From Saccharothrix syringae (lineage in GTDB: Bacteria; Actinomycetota; Actinomycetes; Mycobacteriales; Pseudonocardiaceae): a DNA stretch of 64,000 nucleotides. Under the pieces are notes generated by a model, which saw only the letters and a list, made by a program, of their open reading frames with translations, did not search any database and was not told where the DNA came from. Positions 15,578 to 24,327 of the stretch are shown piece by piece (within the stretch, counting starts at the first letter, position 1; each line of letters opens with the position of its first letter). The stretch lies in NCBI RefSeq assembly GCF_009498035.1, contig NZ_CP034550.1, forward strand, positions 9,486,001 through 9,550,000, given 5' to 3'. A program made the translations under genes and the position numbers.

Positions 15578-16348
15578 CTAATCCGCGCCCCTCCTCGTCG
15601 CGAGCCTGCCACCGCCGGTCTGCGGGGGTGCTCCATTCTGGACCACGCCGGCGGTCGCGGCGCCCCGCGCCACCGGGTGCGGTGGCTCCAGCCCGTGCCA
15701 GCGCGCCGCCGCCGCCACATTCGCATACGACCAGCGGTGTTGCGCACTCGGCCCGTGCTCGGCGAGCGCCGCGGCGTGCTCGGCGGTGGAGTACCCCTTG
15801 TGCACGTCGAAGCCGTAGGCGGGCAGCTCCTCGTGCACCCCGGCCATGATCCGGTCGCGCGTGACCTTGGCCAGCACCGACGCCGCCGCCACGCACGCGG
15901 CCACCCGGTCGCCCTTGACCACCGGCACGTTGGGCGCGGTCAGCCCGGGCACCGGGAAGCCGTCGGTCAGCACGTACCCCGGATGTGCACCCAGTCGGGC
16001 GACGGCGCGGCGCATGCCCTCGATGTTCGCCACGTGCACGCCGATCAGGTCGACCTCGGCCGCCGGGATGACGATCACCGCGTAATCCTGCGCACGAGCC
16101 AGCAGCAGGTCGTACATCCGGTCGCGCGCGGCCGCGGTGAGCAGCTTGGAGTCGGTGAGCCCGGGAAACCGCGCCGCGTCACCCGCCCTGAGCACGCACG
16201 AGGCCACCACCAGCGGCCCGGCGCAGGCACCGCGACCCGCCTCGTCCACGCCGGCCACGGGCCCGAGGCCGCGGCGGTCCAGCGCGGCCTGGAACGCCCA
16301 GGTGCCCGCCGTCTGCCGGACCTGGGCGCGAGGCGGCTTGCAGATCAC
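15578..16348 (-). CDS. rnhB: Ribonuclease HII
   Basis: A 256-aa enzyme that removes RNA from RNA-DNA hybrids and misincorporated ribonucleotides. It starts at GTG 16348. It has the motif GVDEAGRGACAGPLV with catalytic Asp35 and Glu36, LTDSKLL, a later catalytic Asp in VLTDG, and AAASVLAKVTRD. The C-terminal 35 residues (GAATAGVVQNG...) are a poorly conserved tail. It is part of the rplS-lepB-rnhB-DUF2469 block. Confidence 0.94.
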   Translation of the reverse strand: MICKPPRAQVRQTAGTWAFQAALDRRGLGPVAGVDEAGRGACAGPLVVASCVLRAGDAARFPGLTDSKLLTAAARDRMYDLLLARAQDYAVIVIPAAEVDLIGVHVANIEGMRRAVARLGAHPGYVLTDGFPVPGLTAPNVPVVKGDRVAACVAAASVLAKVTRDRIMAGVHEELPAYGFDVHKGYSTAEHAAALAEHGPSAQHRWSYANVAAAARWHGLEPPHPVARGAATAGVVQNGAPPQTGGGRLATRRGAD

Positions 16349-16358
16349 GTCCCCGACC

Positions 16359-17261
16359 CTATCTCAGGCGCGGACGCCGGAACCGGGCCCTCACCCGCCT
16401 GCCGACCAGCAGCACCGGCCACGCCGCGGCCAGGCCGGCACCGGCGGGCAGCGCGTCCTGCCACGGCGGCGCGCCCAGGGCCACGACCTGCGGGTTGTGG
16501 TCGCCGACGCCCTGCCAGCGCGACGGCGGCAGCACGATCGCCCGCGCCTTGCCGACCACGTTGTCCAGCGGCACCGCACCGGCCTCGCCGCCACCGCCCT
16601 GGTACCGGGAGTCGTAGGAGTTGTTCCGGTTGTCGCCCATCACCCAGATGTACCCCTCGGGCACCTTGACCTCGGTGAACGACTCCTGCGCGGTGCTGCG
16701 GCCCGGCGCCCAGTACACGTACGGCTCGTCGAGCGGCTTGCCGTCCACGAGCACCCGGTTCCGGTCGTCGCAGCACTTCACGGTCTGCCCGCCGACGGCG
16801 ATGACCCGCTTGACGAAGTCCTCCTCGTTGGCCGAGGGGAACCCGAGCAGCGACGCGGCGCCGCGCAGCGCCCTGGTGACCGGGTTGGTGTCCTCCGGGG
16901 TGTCGAAGTCCTTGTTCACCCAGGCGTCCGGCCCGTGGAAGACGACCACGTCACCCGGCTCGACGTCGGTGAAGTCGTAGGTCAGCTTGTCGACCAGCAC
17001 GCGGTCGCCGAAGCAGCCGTCGGAGCAGCCGTGGAGCGTCTGCTCCATGGACTCCGACGGAATCATGTAGATCTTCGCCAGGAACGCCTGGATGAGCACC
17101 GCCAGCAGGACCGCCACACCGACGAGGATGGGCAGCTCCTTCCAGAAGGAGCCCTTCTTCTTGTCCTTCTGGCGGGCGCGGGCGCGCCAGCGCTCGACCT
17201 TCTCCTCGTGCCCGGGGTCCTCCCCGTCGGCGGGACCCCTGGCCGGTGCGACGTCTACCAC
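16359..17261 (-). CDS. lepB: Signal peptidase I (copy 1)
   Basis: A 300-aa type I signal peptidase with cytoplasmic basic N-terminus, membrane helix at about residues 43-63, then catalytic Ser71 (IPSESMEQTL), Lys151 (DFVKRVIAVGG) and the GDNRNNSYDSR box. It cuts Sec/Tat signal peptides outside the membrane. A second hydrophobic stretch (GAGLAAAWPVLLV) near the C-terminus is shared with copy 2, 16 bp upstream in transcription order. The two arose by tandem duplication. Confidence 0.93.
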   Translation of the reverse strand: MVDVAPARGPADGEDPGHEEKVERWRARARQKDKKKGSFWKELPILVGVAVLLAVLIQAFLAKIYMIPSESMEQTLHGCSDGCFGDRVLVDKLTYDFTDVEPGDVVVFHGPDAWVNKDFDTPEDTNPVTRALRGAASLLGFPSANEEDFVKRVIAVGGQTVKCCDDRNRVLVDGKPLDEPYVYWAPGRSTAQESFTEVKVPEGYIWVMGDNRNNSYDSRYQGGGGEAGAVPLDNVVGKARAIVLPPSRWQGVGDHNPQVVALGAPPWQDALPAGAGLAAAWPVLLVGRRVRARFRRPRLR

Positions 17262-17277
17262 CTGCCCAGCGTACCGA

Positions 17278-18171
17278 TCAGGGCTGTGAGGAGCTGGTCA
17301 ACCGCCTGCGCACCTTCCGGGTGAACCACACGACCGGCCACGCCGCGGCCAGGCCCGCGCCCGCCGGGAGGCCGGTCTGCCACGCGGGCGCGCCCAGCGC
17401 GACGACCTGGGGGTTGTGGTCGCCGATGCCCTGCCAGCGCGACGGCGGCAGCACGATCGCCCGTGCCTTGCCGATCACGTTGTCCTCGGGCACGGTGCCC
17501 GCCACGCCACCGCCGCCCTGCACGCGGGAGTCGCTGGAGTTCGTGCGGTTGTCGCCCATCACCCAGAGGTGGCCCTCGGGCACCTTGACCGGCGAGAACG
17601 GCTTGTGGTCCTCCGGCGAGGTGCCGGGCTGCCAGTAGATGTACGGCTCGTCCAGCGGCTTGCCGTCGACCTTGACCCGGTGCTGGTCGTCGCAGCACTC
17701 CACGGTCTGGCCGCCGACGGCGATGACCCGCTTGACGAAGTCGCGCTCGTTGGGCGGCGCGAGGCCGACCAGGGAGGCGATCGAGCGCAGCCCGGCGACC
17801 ACGGGGTTGCCGGGCTCCTCGCTGAAGAACTCGTTCTGGCCCCACGAGTCGGGGCCGCGGAACACCACGACGTCACCGGGCTCGATGTCGGCGAAGTCGT
17901 AGGTCAGCTTGTCGACCAGGACCCGGTCGCCGAAGCAGGGGCCGGTGCACCCGTGCAGCGTCTGCTCCATCGACGGCGACGGGATCACGTACACCCGCGC
18001 CAGGAAGGTCTGGATCAGGATGGTGAGCACGAGCGCGGTGCCGATGAGCACCAGCAGCTCGCGCCAGAGCGGCGGTTTCTTCTTGCCCTTGCCCGCAGTC
18101 GGGTCCGAAGAGGACTCGACTGCGGGGTCCTGACCGTCTTCGTCGGCGGAGCGGTGCCCGGGTTCTGCCAC
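17278..18171 (-). CDS. lepB: Signal peptidase I (copy 2)
   Basis: A 297-aa paralogue of copy 1. It has one membrane helix near residues 38-58, catalytic Ser67 (IPSPSMEQTL), Lys147 (DFVKRVIAVGG) and the GDNRTNSSDSR box. Both copies insert extra sequence between Ser and Lys (HGPDAW or RGPDSW regions) and share a CCDD Cys pair in the substrate-side domain. It lies directly downstream of rplS. Having two active-looking copies suggests divided substrates. Confidence 0.93.
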   Translation of the reverse strand: MAEPGHRSADEDGQDPAVESSSDPTAGKGKKKPPLWRELLVLIGTALVLTILIQTFLARVYVIPSPSMEQTLHGCTGPCFGDRVLVDKLTYDFADIEPGDVVVFRGPDSWGQNEFFSEEPGNPVVAGLRSIASLVGLAPPNERDFVKRVIAVGGQTVECCDDQHRVKVDGKPLDEPYIYWQPGTSPEDHKPFSPVKVPEGHLWVMGDNRTNSSDSRVQGGGGVAGTVPEDNVIGKARAIVLPPSRWQGIGDHNPQVVALGAPAWQTGLPAGAGLAAAWPVVWFTRKVRRRLTSSSQP

Positions 18172-18206
18172 GTGGGGCAGGCTACTGGTTCCGCGTGAAC
18201 CGGCCG

Positions 18207-18566
18207 TCAGGAGGCCGGCTTGGCCTCGCGCTTCTCGCGGATCTTGGCCGCCTTGCCGCGCAGGTCGCGCAGGTAGTACAGCTTCGCCCGGCGGACGTCG
18301 CCGCGGGTGGCGATCTCGATCTCGGCGATGTTCGGGGAGTGCACGGGGAAGGTGCGCTCGACGCCGACGCCGAAGGAGACCTTGCGGACGGTGAAGGTCT
18401 CGCGGATGCCGCCGCCCTGGCGGCGGATCACGACGCCCTGGAACACCTGGACCCGCTCGCGGGAGCCCTCGATGACCCGGACGTGGACCTTCAGCGTGTC
18501 GCCCGGCCGGAAGCTCGGGATGTCGGAGCGCAGCGACTGGGCGTCAAGAGCGTCCAGGGTGTTCAT
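18207..18566 (-). CDS. rplS: 50S ribosomal protein L19
   Basis: A 119-aa protein with [40 protein letters not shown] and the basic C-terminal [19 protein letters not shown]. It is standard in length and sequence for bL19, which sits at the 30S-50S interface. It follows trmD by 148 bp, a spacer with room for its own promoter, and precedes lepB. Confidence 0.96.
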   Translation of the reverse strand: MNTLDALDAQSLRSDIPSFRPGDTLKVHVRVIEGSRERVQVFQGVVIRRQGGGIRETFTVRKVSFGVGVERTFPVHSPNIAEIEIATRGDVRRAKLYYLRDLRGKAAKIREKREAKPAS

Positions 18567-18714
18567 CGGTGGTCCGTCCTCGTCCTCACGTGTATTGCGT
18601 ACTCCCCCAGGGCGCGGTCGAACTCGACTTACACACGCGCGGGGGCGGGCCTGGCGCACGCCGGATGAGTTGAACCGGGTGCAGCAACCTGTCCAGTGTG
18701 CCAGACGCGGCCGG

Positions 18715-19467
18715 TCAGGGCGAAATCGCCCCCGTGCGCAGCTCGTCGAGCAGCGCGCGGTCGTGCTTGTCCAGGGCGTCCTCGGGCAGGGCGTCGACCA
18801 GCTCCGGCCGGCGCTCCCAGGTGCGGCGCAGCGCCTGGTCGCGGCGCCACCGGTCGATCAGCCGGTGGTTGCCCGAGCGCAGCACGTCCGGCACGGGCAG
18901 CTCGCGCCAGACCTCCGGCCGGGTGTAGCTGGGCCCCTCCAGCAGGCCGTCGGAGAACGAGTCCTCGGCCGCGGAGCGCGGGTTGCCCAGCACGCCGGGC
19001 AGCAGCCGGGCCACCGCCTCGACCACCACCAGGACGGCCACCTCGCCGCCGACCAGCACGTAGTCGCCGATGGAGAGCTCGTCCACGCGCATCCGCCGGG
19101 ACGCGTCGTCGACGACCCGCTGGTCGATGCCCTCGTACCGCCCGCAGGCGAACACCAGGTGCTCCTCGTCGGCCAGCTCGCGGGCCACCGCCTGGGTGAA
19201 CGGCCGCCCGGCGGGCGTGGGCACGACGAGCCGGGTGCGGTCGGTGCAGACGGTGTCCAGGGCGTCGCCCCACACCTGCGGCTTCATCACCATGCCGGGA
19301 CCGCCGCCGTACGGGCTGTCGTCCACGGCCTTGTGCACGTCGTGCGTCCAGTCGCGCAGGTCGTGGACGCCGACGGAGATCAGGCCGCGGTCGACGGCCT
19401 TGCCCAGGAGCGCGGCCCGCAGGGGCGCCAGGTACTCCGGGAAGATGGTGACGACGTCAATCCGCAT
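18715..19467 (-). CDS. trmD: tRNA (guanine-N1-)-methyltransferase
   Basis: A 250-aa enzyme that methylates G37 of tRNAs to prevent frameshifting. It has [13 protein letters not shown], the trefoil-knot AdoMet loops ([24 protein letters not shown]) and [16 protein letters not shown] 19467 overlaps the rimM stop by 11 bp, and the two genes are coupled as in most bacteria. Confidence 0.95.
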   Translation of the reverse strand: MRIDVVTIFPEYLAPLRAALLGKAVDRGLISVGVHDLRDWTHDVHKAVDDSPYGGGPGMVMKPQVWGDALDTVCTDRTRLVVPTPAGRPFTQAVARELADEEHLVFACGRYEGIDQRVVDDASRRMRVDELSIGDYVLVGGEVAVLVVVEAVARLLPGVLGNPRSAAEDSFSDGLLEGPSYTRPEVWRELPVPDVLRSGNHRLIDRWRRDQALRRTWERRPELVDALPEDALDKHDRALLDELRTGAISP

Positions 19468-19975
19468 CGAGCAGGCCCTCGGGCGGGTCGAGCACCACGC
19501 GGCCGCCGGGCACGTCGACCGCGGGGACGATCTCCCGGACGAACGGGACCAGGGCCTCGCCGCCGGCCTCGCGCTCGATGACCAGCAGTTCACCGCCCGG
19601 ACCGTGCACGATCTCCCGGACGGTGCCGACGCGCGTGCCGTCGGTCAGCTCCGCGACCAGCCCTTCCAGCTGGTGGTCGTAGAACTCGTCCGGGTCGCCG
19701 GTGGGCGGCAGGTCGTCCGTGCTGCCGAACAGCAGGGTGCCGCGCAGCACCTCGGCCACGTCCCGGGTGAGCACCTCGTCGAAACGCACCAGCAGCCGCC
19801 CGGAGTGGTTCCGGGCGGCTGCGACGGTGAGGTTGCGGGACGTGCCGTCGCGCAGTTTCGCGACCAGCACCGAGCCCGGCGCGAACCGGGTCTCGGGCGA
19901 ATCCGTGCGCACGTCGACGGCGAGCTCGCCGCTGATCCCGTGCGCCTTGGCCACTCGGCCGACGACGACGTCCAC
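19457..19975 (-). CDS. rimM: 16S rRNA processing protein RimM
   Basis: A 172-aa protein from GTG 19975. The N-terminal domain has [18 protein letters not shown], and the PRC-barrel domain has [12 protein letters not shown] and [20 protein letters not shown]. It assists late maturation of the 30S head by binding S19. It lies between khpA and trmD in the standard rpsP operon. Confidence 0.94.
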   Translation of the reverse strand: MDVVVGRVAKAHGISGELAVDVRTDSPETRFAPGSVLVAKLRDGTSRNLTVAAARNHSGRLLVRFDEVLTRDVAEVLRGTLLFGSTDDLPPTGDPDEFYDHQLEGLVAELTDGTRVGTVREIVHGPGGELLVIEREAGGEALVPFVREIVPAVDVPGGRVVLDPPEGLLDAD

Positions 19976-19983
19976 GCGCGCGC

Positions 19984-20223
19984 TCAGCGGTCGGTGTCGA
20001 CCACGTCGACGCGCACGCCACGACCACCGATGCCGGCCATCACGGTGCGCAGCGCGGTCGCGGTGCGGCCGGACCGGCCGATCACCTTGCCGAGGTCGTC
20101 CGGGTGGACGTGCACCTCCAGCGTGCGACCGCGTCGGGTCGTGACCAGGTTCACCCGGACGTCGTCCGGGTGGTCGACGATGCCCCGGACGAGGTGTTCC
20201 AGGGCGTCAGCCAACAAGCTCAC
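19984..20223 (-). CDS. khpA: KH-domain RNA-binding protein
   Basis: A 79-aa single KH domain with the GxxG loop in [16 protein letters not shown]. It is encoded between rpsP and rimM, as KhpA/YlqC is in most Gram-positives. The GTG at 20223 overlaps the rpsP stop (GTGA). KhpA proteins bind RNA, often with KhpB, and influence cell growth and division. Confidence 0.93.
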   Translation of the reverse strand: MSLLADALEHLVRGIVDHPDDVRVNLVTTRRGRTLEVHVHPDDLGKVIGRSGRTATALRTVMAGIGGRGVRVDVVDTDR

Positions 20224-20672
20224 GCCTCGTCCTTGGCGGCTTCGGCGGCGGGCTCGGCGTCGGCCTTCTTGGCGTCGTCGCGCTTGGCGGACTTCTTCTT
20301 CGGCGTGGTGGCCTCGGTCGTCGGCTCCTCGCCGGCGGCGGCCAGCGCGGCGGCGAACAGGTCGGCCTTGCTCGGCTTCGGCTCCTTGACCTTCAGGGTG
20401 CCCTCGGCGCCCGGCAGGCCCTTGAACTTCTGCCAGTCGCCGGTGATCTCCAGCAGGCGCTGGACGGGCTCGGTCGGCTGCGCGCCGACACCCAGCCAGT
20501 ACTGCGCCCGGTCGGTGTCGACCTCGATCAGCGACGGCTCGTCCTTCGGGTGGTACTTGCCGATCGTCTCGATGGCCTTGCCGCTGCGGCGGGTGCGCGC
20601 GTCGGCGACGACGATGCGGTAGTACGGCTGACGGATCTTGCCAAGCCGCTGAAGCTTGATCTTGACGGCCAC
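20220..20672 (-). CDS. rpsP: 30S ribosomal protein S16
   Basis: A 150-aa protein. Residues 1-85 are a canonical bS16 ([34 protein letters not shown]). They are followed by a roughly 60-residue Ala/Glu/Lys-rich extension usual in actinobacteria. It is the first gene of the rpsP-khpA-rimM-trmD run; the 154 bp upstream must hold its promoter. Confidence 0.96.
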   Translation of the reverse strand: MAVKIKLQRLGKIRQPYYRIVVADARTRRSGKAIETIGKYHPKDEPSLIEVDTDRAQYWLGVGAQPTEPVQRLLEITGDWQKFKGLPGAEGTLKVKEPKPSKADLFAAALAAAGEEPTTEATTPKKKSAKRDDAKKADAEPAAEAAKDEA

Positions 20673-20826
20673 GGGTGTGGGTGCTCCTCGTGCTCAGTGT
20701 GCTCAGGGCGGGCAGTCCTCACCCGAGTGGGGCACGGGTGGTGAAAGCCCAGGTGTCTGGGGCGCCATGGCACGGTGAGAGGGACCGACCTCGGCGAACG
20801 ACCATCAATTCTGCCAGACGACCCCG

Positions 20827-21579
20827 CTAGCCGGCGAACCGGGCCACTCGAACGCCGCCCGACTCCAGTTCCGCGCGGATCCGGCGGGCGTGCCCGACGG
20901 CCCCCGGGGTGTCGCCGTGGACGCAGACGGAGTCGACCTCGGCCGCCACCACCGAGCCGTCGACGGCCACCAGCTCGCCCCGCCCGACCAGCCTCAGGAC
21001 CTGGGCCACGACGGCCTCCACGTCGGTCAGGACGGCGTTGGGGGCCCGCCGGGGCACCAGGGTGCCCTCCGGGGTGTATGCGCGGTCTGCGAACGCCTCG
21101 CGGACCGCGCGCAGGCCGGCCCGCTCGGCGTGGTGCAGCAGCCGGGAGCCGGGCAGGCCCAGCACCGGCAGGTCGCCGAACGCCCGCACCCCCTCGACCA
21201 CCGCCCGCGCCTGCTCCTCGTGGTGGACGGTGGCGTTGTAGAGCGCGCCGTGCGGCTTGACGTAGGACACCCGGGTGCCCGCCGCGCGGGCGCAAGCCTC
21301 CAGCGCGCCGACCTGGTACAGCACCTCGTCGGCCAGCTCGGCCGGGTCGGCGTCGATGAAGCGGCGGCCGAAGCCGGCCAGGTCGCGGTAGGAGACCTGG
21401 GCGCCGACGGCCACGCCCCGCGCGGCGGCCGCCCGGCACACCGCCCGCATCGTCGACGGGTCGCCCGCGTGGAAGCCGCAGGCCACGTTCGCACTGGTCA
21501 CGACGTCGAGCAGGGCGTCATCGTCGCCCAGTCGCCAGACGCCGAACCCCTCGCCGAGGTCGCTGTTGAGGTCGATCAC
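20827..21579 (-). CDS. pxpA: 5-oxoprolinase subunit A (LamB/YcsF family)
   Basis: A 250-aa protein with IDLNSDLGEGFG, SANVACGFHAGDP, YVKPHGALYN and a late VCVHGDTPGA, all diagnostic of the family. PxpA works with PxpB and PxpC in ATP-dependent opening of 5-oxoproline to glutamate, but no pxpBC is seen nearby. The GTG at 21579 overlaps the stop of the CPBP gene (GTGA). Confidence 0.9.
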   Translation of the reverse strand: MIDLNSDLGEGFGVWRLGDDDALLDVVTSANVACGFHAGDPSTMRAVCRAAAARGVAVGAQVSYRDLAGFGRRFIDADPAELADEVLYQVGALEACARAAGTRVSYVKPHGALYNATVHHEEQARAVVEGVRAFGDLPVLGLPGSRLLHHAERAGLRAVREAFADRAYTPEGTLVPRRAPNAVLTDVEAVVAQVLRLVGRGELVAVDGSVVAAEVDSVCVHGDTPGAVGHARRIRAELESGGVRVARFAG

Positions 21580-22358
21580 GCGGGCATCACCCCGAGGGAG
21601 ACGAGCAGGAGGGTCAGGCCGGGCAGGAAGTTGTTGACCACGTGCGCGACCACGCTGGCGGTGAGCCTGCGGGTGATCAGCCGGGCGATGCCGATCGGCA
21701 GGGCGATCACGATCAGCACCGAGGTGCGCAGCGGTTCCAGGTGGCTCGCGGCGAAGATCAGCGTGGTGAGCACGAACGCGGCCCAGCGGCTCCAGCGCTG
21801 CCGCTCGATGGCGCCCCACAGCAGGCCGCGGTAGATGATCTCCTCGCAGACCGGGCCCAGGAAGCACACGTAGCAGAACATCACGACGGCGGCGGACAGC
21901 GGCAGCGCCGTGCCGTCGACCAGCTCGCTGATCGCCGAGGTGGCGTTGCTGTCCCCGACCACCCGCGACCACACCAGGAGGGTCACGTAGGTCAGGCACA
22001 GGCCGAGCGCGCCCAGCTTCAGGCCCACCTTCACGTCGGCCCAGTCCCACTTCAGGCGCAGGTCGCGCCACGGGCCGTTGCCGCGCACGTAGGTGACGAC
22101 CACGGCGACCGCCGCGGCGAGGACCGTCGGCGTCACCGAGCCGACCAGGACGAACGCCACCGAGGAGCCGATGTCCGTGCCGGAGGTGCTGGCCAGCGCC
22201 GTGATGAACACGGCGCTGAGCACGAACACGGCCTCCACCAGCAGGAACGCGCCGAAGCCCCAGCGCTGGCCCGTGTTCACCTGCTCCGGCTCACGCCCGA
22301 CCGCGCGGACGCTCGCGATCAGGCCCGTCGGCGGTTGCTCCGCTGGTTCCACAGCCAT
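21576..22358 (-). CDS. CPBP family intramembrane metalloprotease (copy 1)
   Basis: A 260-aa protein with about six to eight membrane helices and the Abi/CAAX-like motifs: EEIIYRG (the EExxxR box), a downstream FAASHLEPLR with the second metal-binding His, and HVVNNFLPG with the third. These proteins are related to CAAX prenyl proteases and bacteriocin self-immunity proteins. It is coupled to pxpA downstream, and 9 bp separate it from a second CPBP gene. Confidence 0.88.
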   Translation of the reverse strand: MAVEPAEQPPTGLIASVRAVGREPEQVNTGQRWGFGAFLLVEAVFVLSAVFITALASTSGTDIGSSVAFVLVGSVTPTVLAAAVAVVVTYVRGNGPWRDLRLKWDWADVKVGLKLGALGLCLTYVTLLVWSRVVGDSNATSAISELVDGTALPLSAAVVMFCYVCFLGPVCEEIIYRGLLWGAIERQRWSRWAAFVLTTLIFAASHLEPLRTSVLIVIALPIGIARLITRRLTASVVAHVVNNFLPGLTLLLVSLGVMPA

Positions 22359-22367
22359 CCACCCTAG

Positions 22368-23069
22368 TCAGCCTGCGTAGAGGTACACGGCGGGCAGCAG
22401 GTTGTTCGTCGCGTGGGCGACGATGCTGGAGGCTGCCCGCCCGGTGATCATCCTGGCCGCGCCGATGGCGAGGCCCTGGGCGAAGAGGCCGATCATGCGC
22501 CAACTCTCGTCGTGGAGGAAGGCGAAGACCAGCGCGGTGAGGGCGAGGACGACACCCCGCGGGATCCGGTACTGCTCCAGGGCGTGCCACAGGGCACCCC
22601 TCACCAGCAGCTCCTCGGTCAGCGGGGCGCCGAGGAAGACGAACAGGGCGGCGGCGGCCAGCCAGATCGTGCGCCCGCCGGAGAGCGCCTCGATCCGCTC
22701 CGCCGCCGTGGTCGGGTCGGGGTTCAGGTGCAGCAGGATCGTACCCAGCAACCACGCGGCCAGCAGGGCGGCGCCGCCCGCGGCCACGCCCACCCTGAGG
22801 TCGCGGGCGGTGGGCCACAGGCCGAAGTCGCGGTTCGGCCCGGCACCCCGGCGCCAGGACACCACGGCCGGGCCGAGGCCCAGCAGGACGTTGGGCAGGA
22901 ACACCAGCATCAGCAGCGGGCCGAGCACCGGCGGGTCGGAGACGTCCACCTCGGCGAAGCGGTCGGCGGTCGCGGCGGTGAAGGCCAGGGTGGCCAGGTA
23001 GTACCCGGCCAGGCCGGCGAAGAACGCGAGGAACGCCCAGTGCGCCCTGCCGGTGTCCTGTTCCTCCAC
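22368..23069 (-). CDS. CPBP family intramembrane metalloprotease (copy 2)
   Basis: A 233-aa membrane protein with TEELLVRGALW (EE..R box), FAFLHDESWR and HATNNLLPAV, matching the metal-binding motifs of copy 1. It starts at GTG 23069. The two adjacent copies differ strongly outside the motifs, so the duplication is old. The substrate is unknown. Confidence 0.87.
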   Translation of the reverse strand: MEEQDTGRAHWAFLAFFAGLAGYYLATLAFTAATADRFAEVDVSDPPVLGPLLMLVFLPNVLLGLGPAVVSWRRGAGPNRDFGLWPTARDLRVGVAAGGAALLAAWLLGTILLHLNPDPTTAAERIEALSGGRTIWLAAAALFVFLGAPLTEELLVRGALWHALEQYRIPRGVVLALTALVFAFLHDESWRMIGLFAQGLAIGAARMITGRAASSIVAHATNNLLPAVYLYAG

Positions 23070-23250
23070 TCGTCCGAAAGTAGTGCGCTCCGGGCGGGGG
23101 CTGCCGCACCGGGCCGCTCAAGATCACCCTGACGGCGGCACCGGCGGGTTCGGGGAGTCGCCGGGAGCGGGAAGAATTCCTCCGGAAGTGCGGTTTCACC
23201 GGACGGTCGACCACCCGCGGGGACGCGCCGGTCGCGGCGCCGGCGGGCCG

Positions 23251-24327
23251 TCAGTCGTGGATGCGGCCCCGCAGCATCACCAGTTTGGGGTGCCGCAACG
23301 CGGCCAGGTCCTCGCGCGGGTCCGCCTCGTACACCACGACGTCGGCCGCCGCGCCCTCGGTGAGCGACGGGAAGCCCAGCCACTCGCGGGCCGCCCAGGA
23401 GGCCGCGCCCAGGGCCTGGGTGGTGCTCATGCCCACCTCGTGCAGCGCCAGCACCTCGTCGACGATCCGGCCGTGCGCGATGCCGCCGCCCGCGTCGGTG
23501 CCCGCGAACACCGGCACGCCCGCCTCCACCGCCCTGGCCACGGTCTCCCGGTTGCGCGCGTGCAGGTCCCGCATGTGGGCCTGGTAGGCCGGGTACCGGT
23601 CCGCGCCCGCCGCGATGGACGGGAAGTTCTCGATGTTGATCAGGGTGGGCACCAGGGCGGTCCGGTTGCGCGCCATCAGCTCGATGGTGTCGTCGGTCAG
23701 GCCCGTCCCGTGCTCGACGCAGTCGATGCCCGCGTCGAGCAGCGCCGGCAGGGCGTCCTCGCCGAAGACGTGCGCGGTGACCCGGGCGTTGGCCTCGTGG
23801 GCGACCTTGATCGCCTCGGTGAGCACGTCCGGCGACCACAGCGGCGCCAAATCGCCGGTGTCGCGGTCGATCCAGTCGCCGACCAGCTTGACCCAGCCGT
23901 CGCCGTTCGCGACCTGCTCGGCCACCGCCGAAGGCAGGTCGGCCGGGTCCTCCAACTCCACGCCCAGGTACCGGATGTAGCGCCGGGGCCGGGCCAGGTG
24001 GCGGCCCGCGCGGATGATGCGCGGCAGGTCCAGGCGCTCCTGGAGCGGCCGGGTGTCCAGGGGCGACCCGCAGTCGCGCAGCAGCAGCGCGCCCGCGCGG
24101 CGGTCGGCCAGCGCCTGGTCCACCGCCTCGGGCAGGTCGACCGCGCCCCGCGGGCCCAGGCCGACGTGGCAGTGCGCGTCGACCAGGCCGGGCACCAGGT
24201 ACCCGCCGTCGGACACCGTGGTCGCGCCGGGCACCGGCCGGGTGCGCACGCGCCCGTTGACCACCCAGAGGTCGCGCAGTTCGCCGCCCTCGGGCAGCAC
24301 CACGCCCCGCAGGTGCAGGCCGGTCAC
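23251..24327 (-). CDS. Amidohydrolase family protein
   Basis: A 358-aa protein with the metal-dependent hydrolase signatures GYLVPGLVDAHCHVGLG (HxH), a WVKLVGDW lysine segment, ARVTAHVFGE, CVEHGTGL and FAGTDAGGG (final Asp), then a C-terminal AADVVVYEADPREDL strand pair. It belongs to the imidazolonepropionase/prolidase-like branch; the substrate is not predictable. The GTG start overlaps the ffh stop (GTGA), so it is the gene directly after ffh. Confidence 0.88.
   Translation of the reverse strand: MTGLHLRGVVLPEGGELRDLWVVNGRVRTRPVPGATTVSDGGYLVPGLVDAHCHVGLGPRGAVDLPEAVDQALADRRAGALLLRDCGSPLDTRPLQERLDLPRIIRAGRHLARPRRYIRYLGVELEDPADLPSAVAEQVANGDGWVKLVGDWIDRDTGDLAPLWSPDVLTEAIKVAHEANARVTAHVFGEDALPALLDAGIDCVEHGTGLTDDTIELMARNRTALVPTLINIENFPSIAAGADRYPAYQAHMRDLHARNRETVARAVEAGVPVFAGTDAGGGIAHGRIVDEVLALHEVGMSTTQALGAASWAAREWLGFPSLTEGAAADVVVYEADPREDLAALRHPKLVMLRGRIHD

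Noticed and set aside
14934..15581. Plus-strand ORF with TGQNTA repeats
   Set aside because: No ribosome binding site. The repeats are short tandem DNA duplications in a spacer, and the rest of the frame is antisense to DUF2469.
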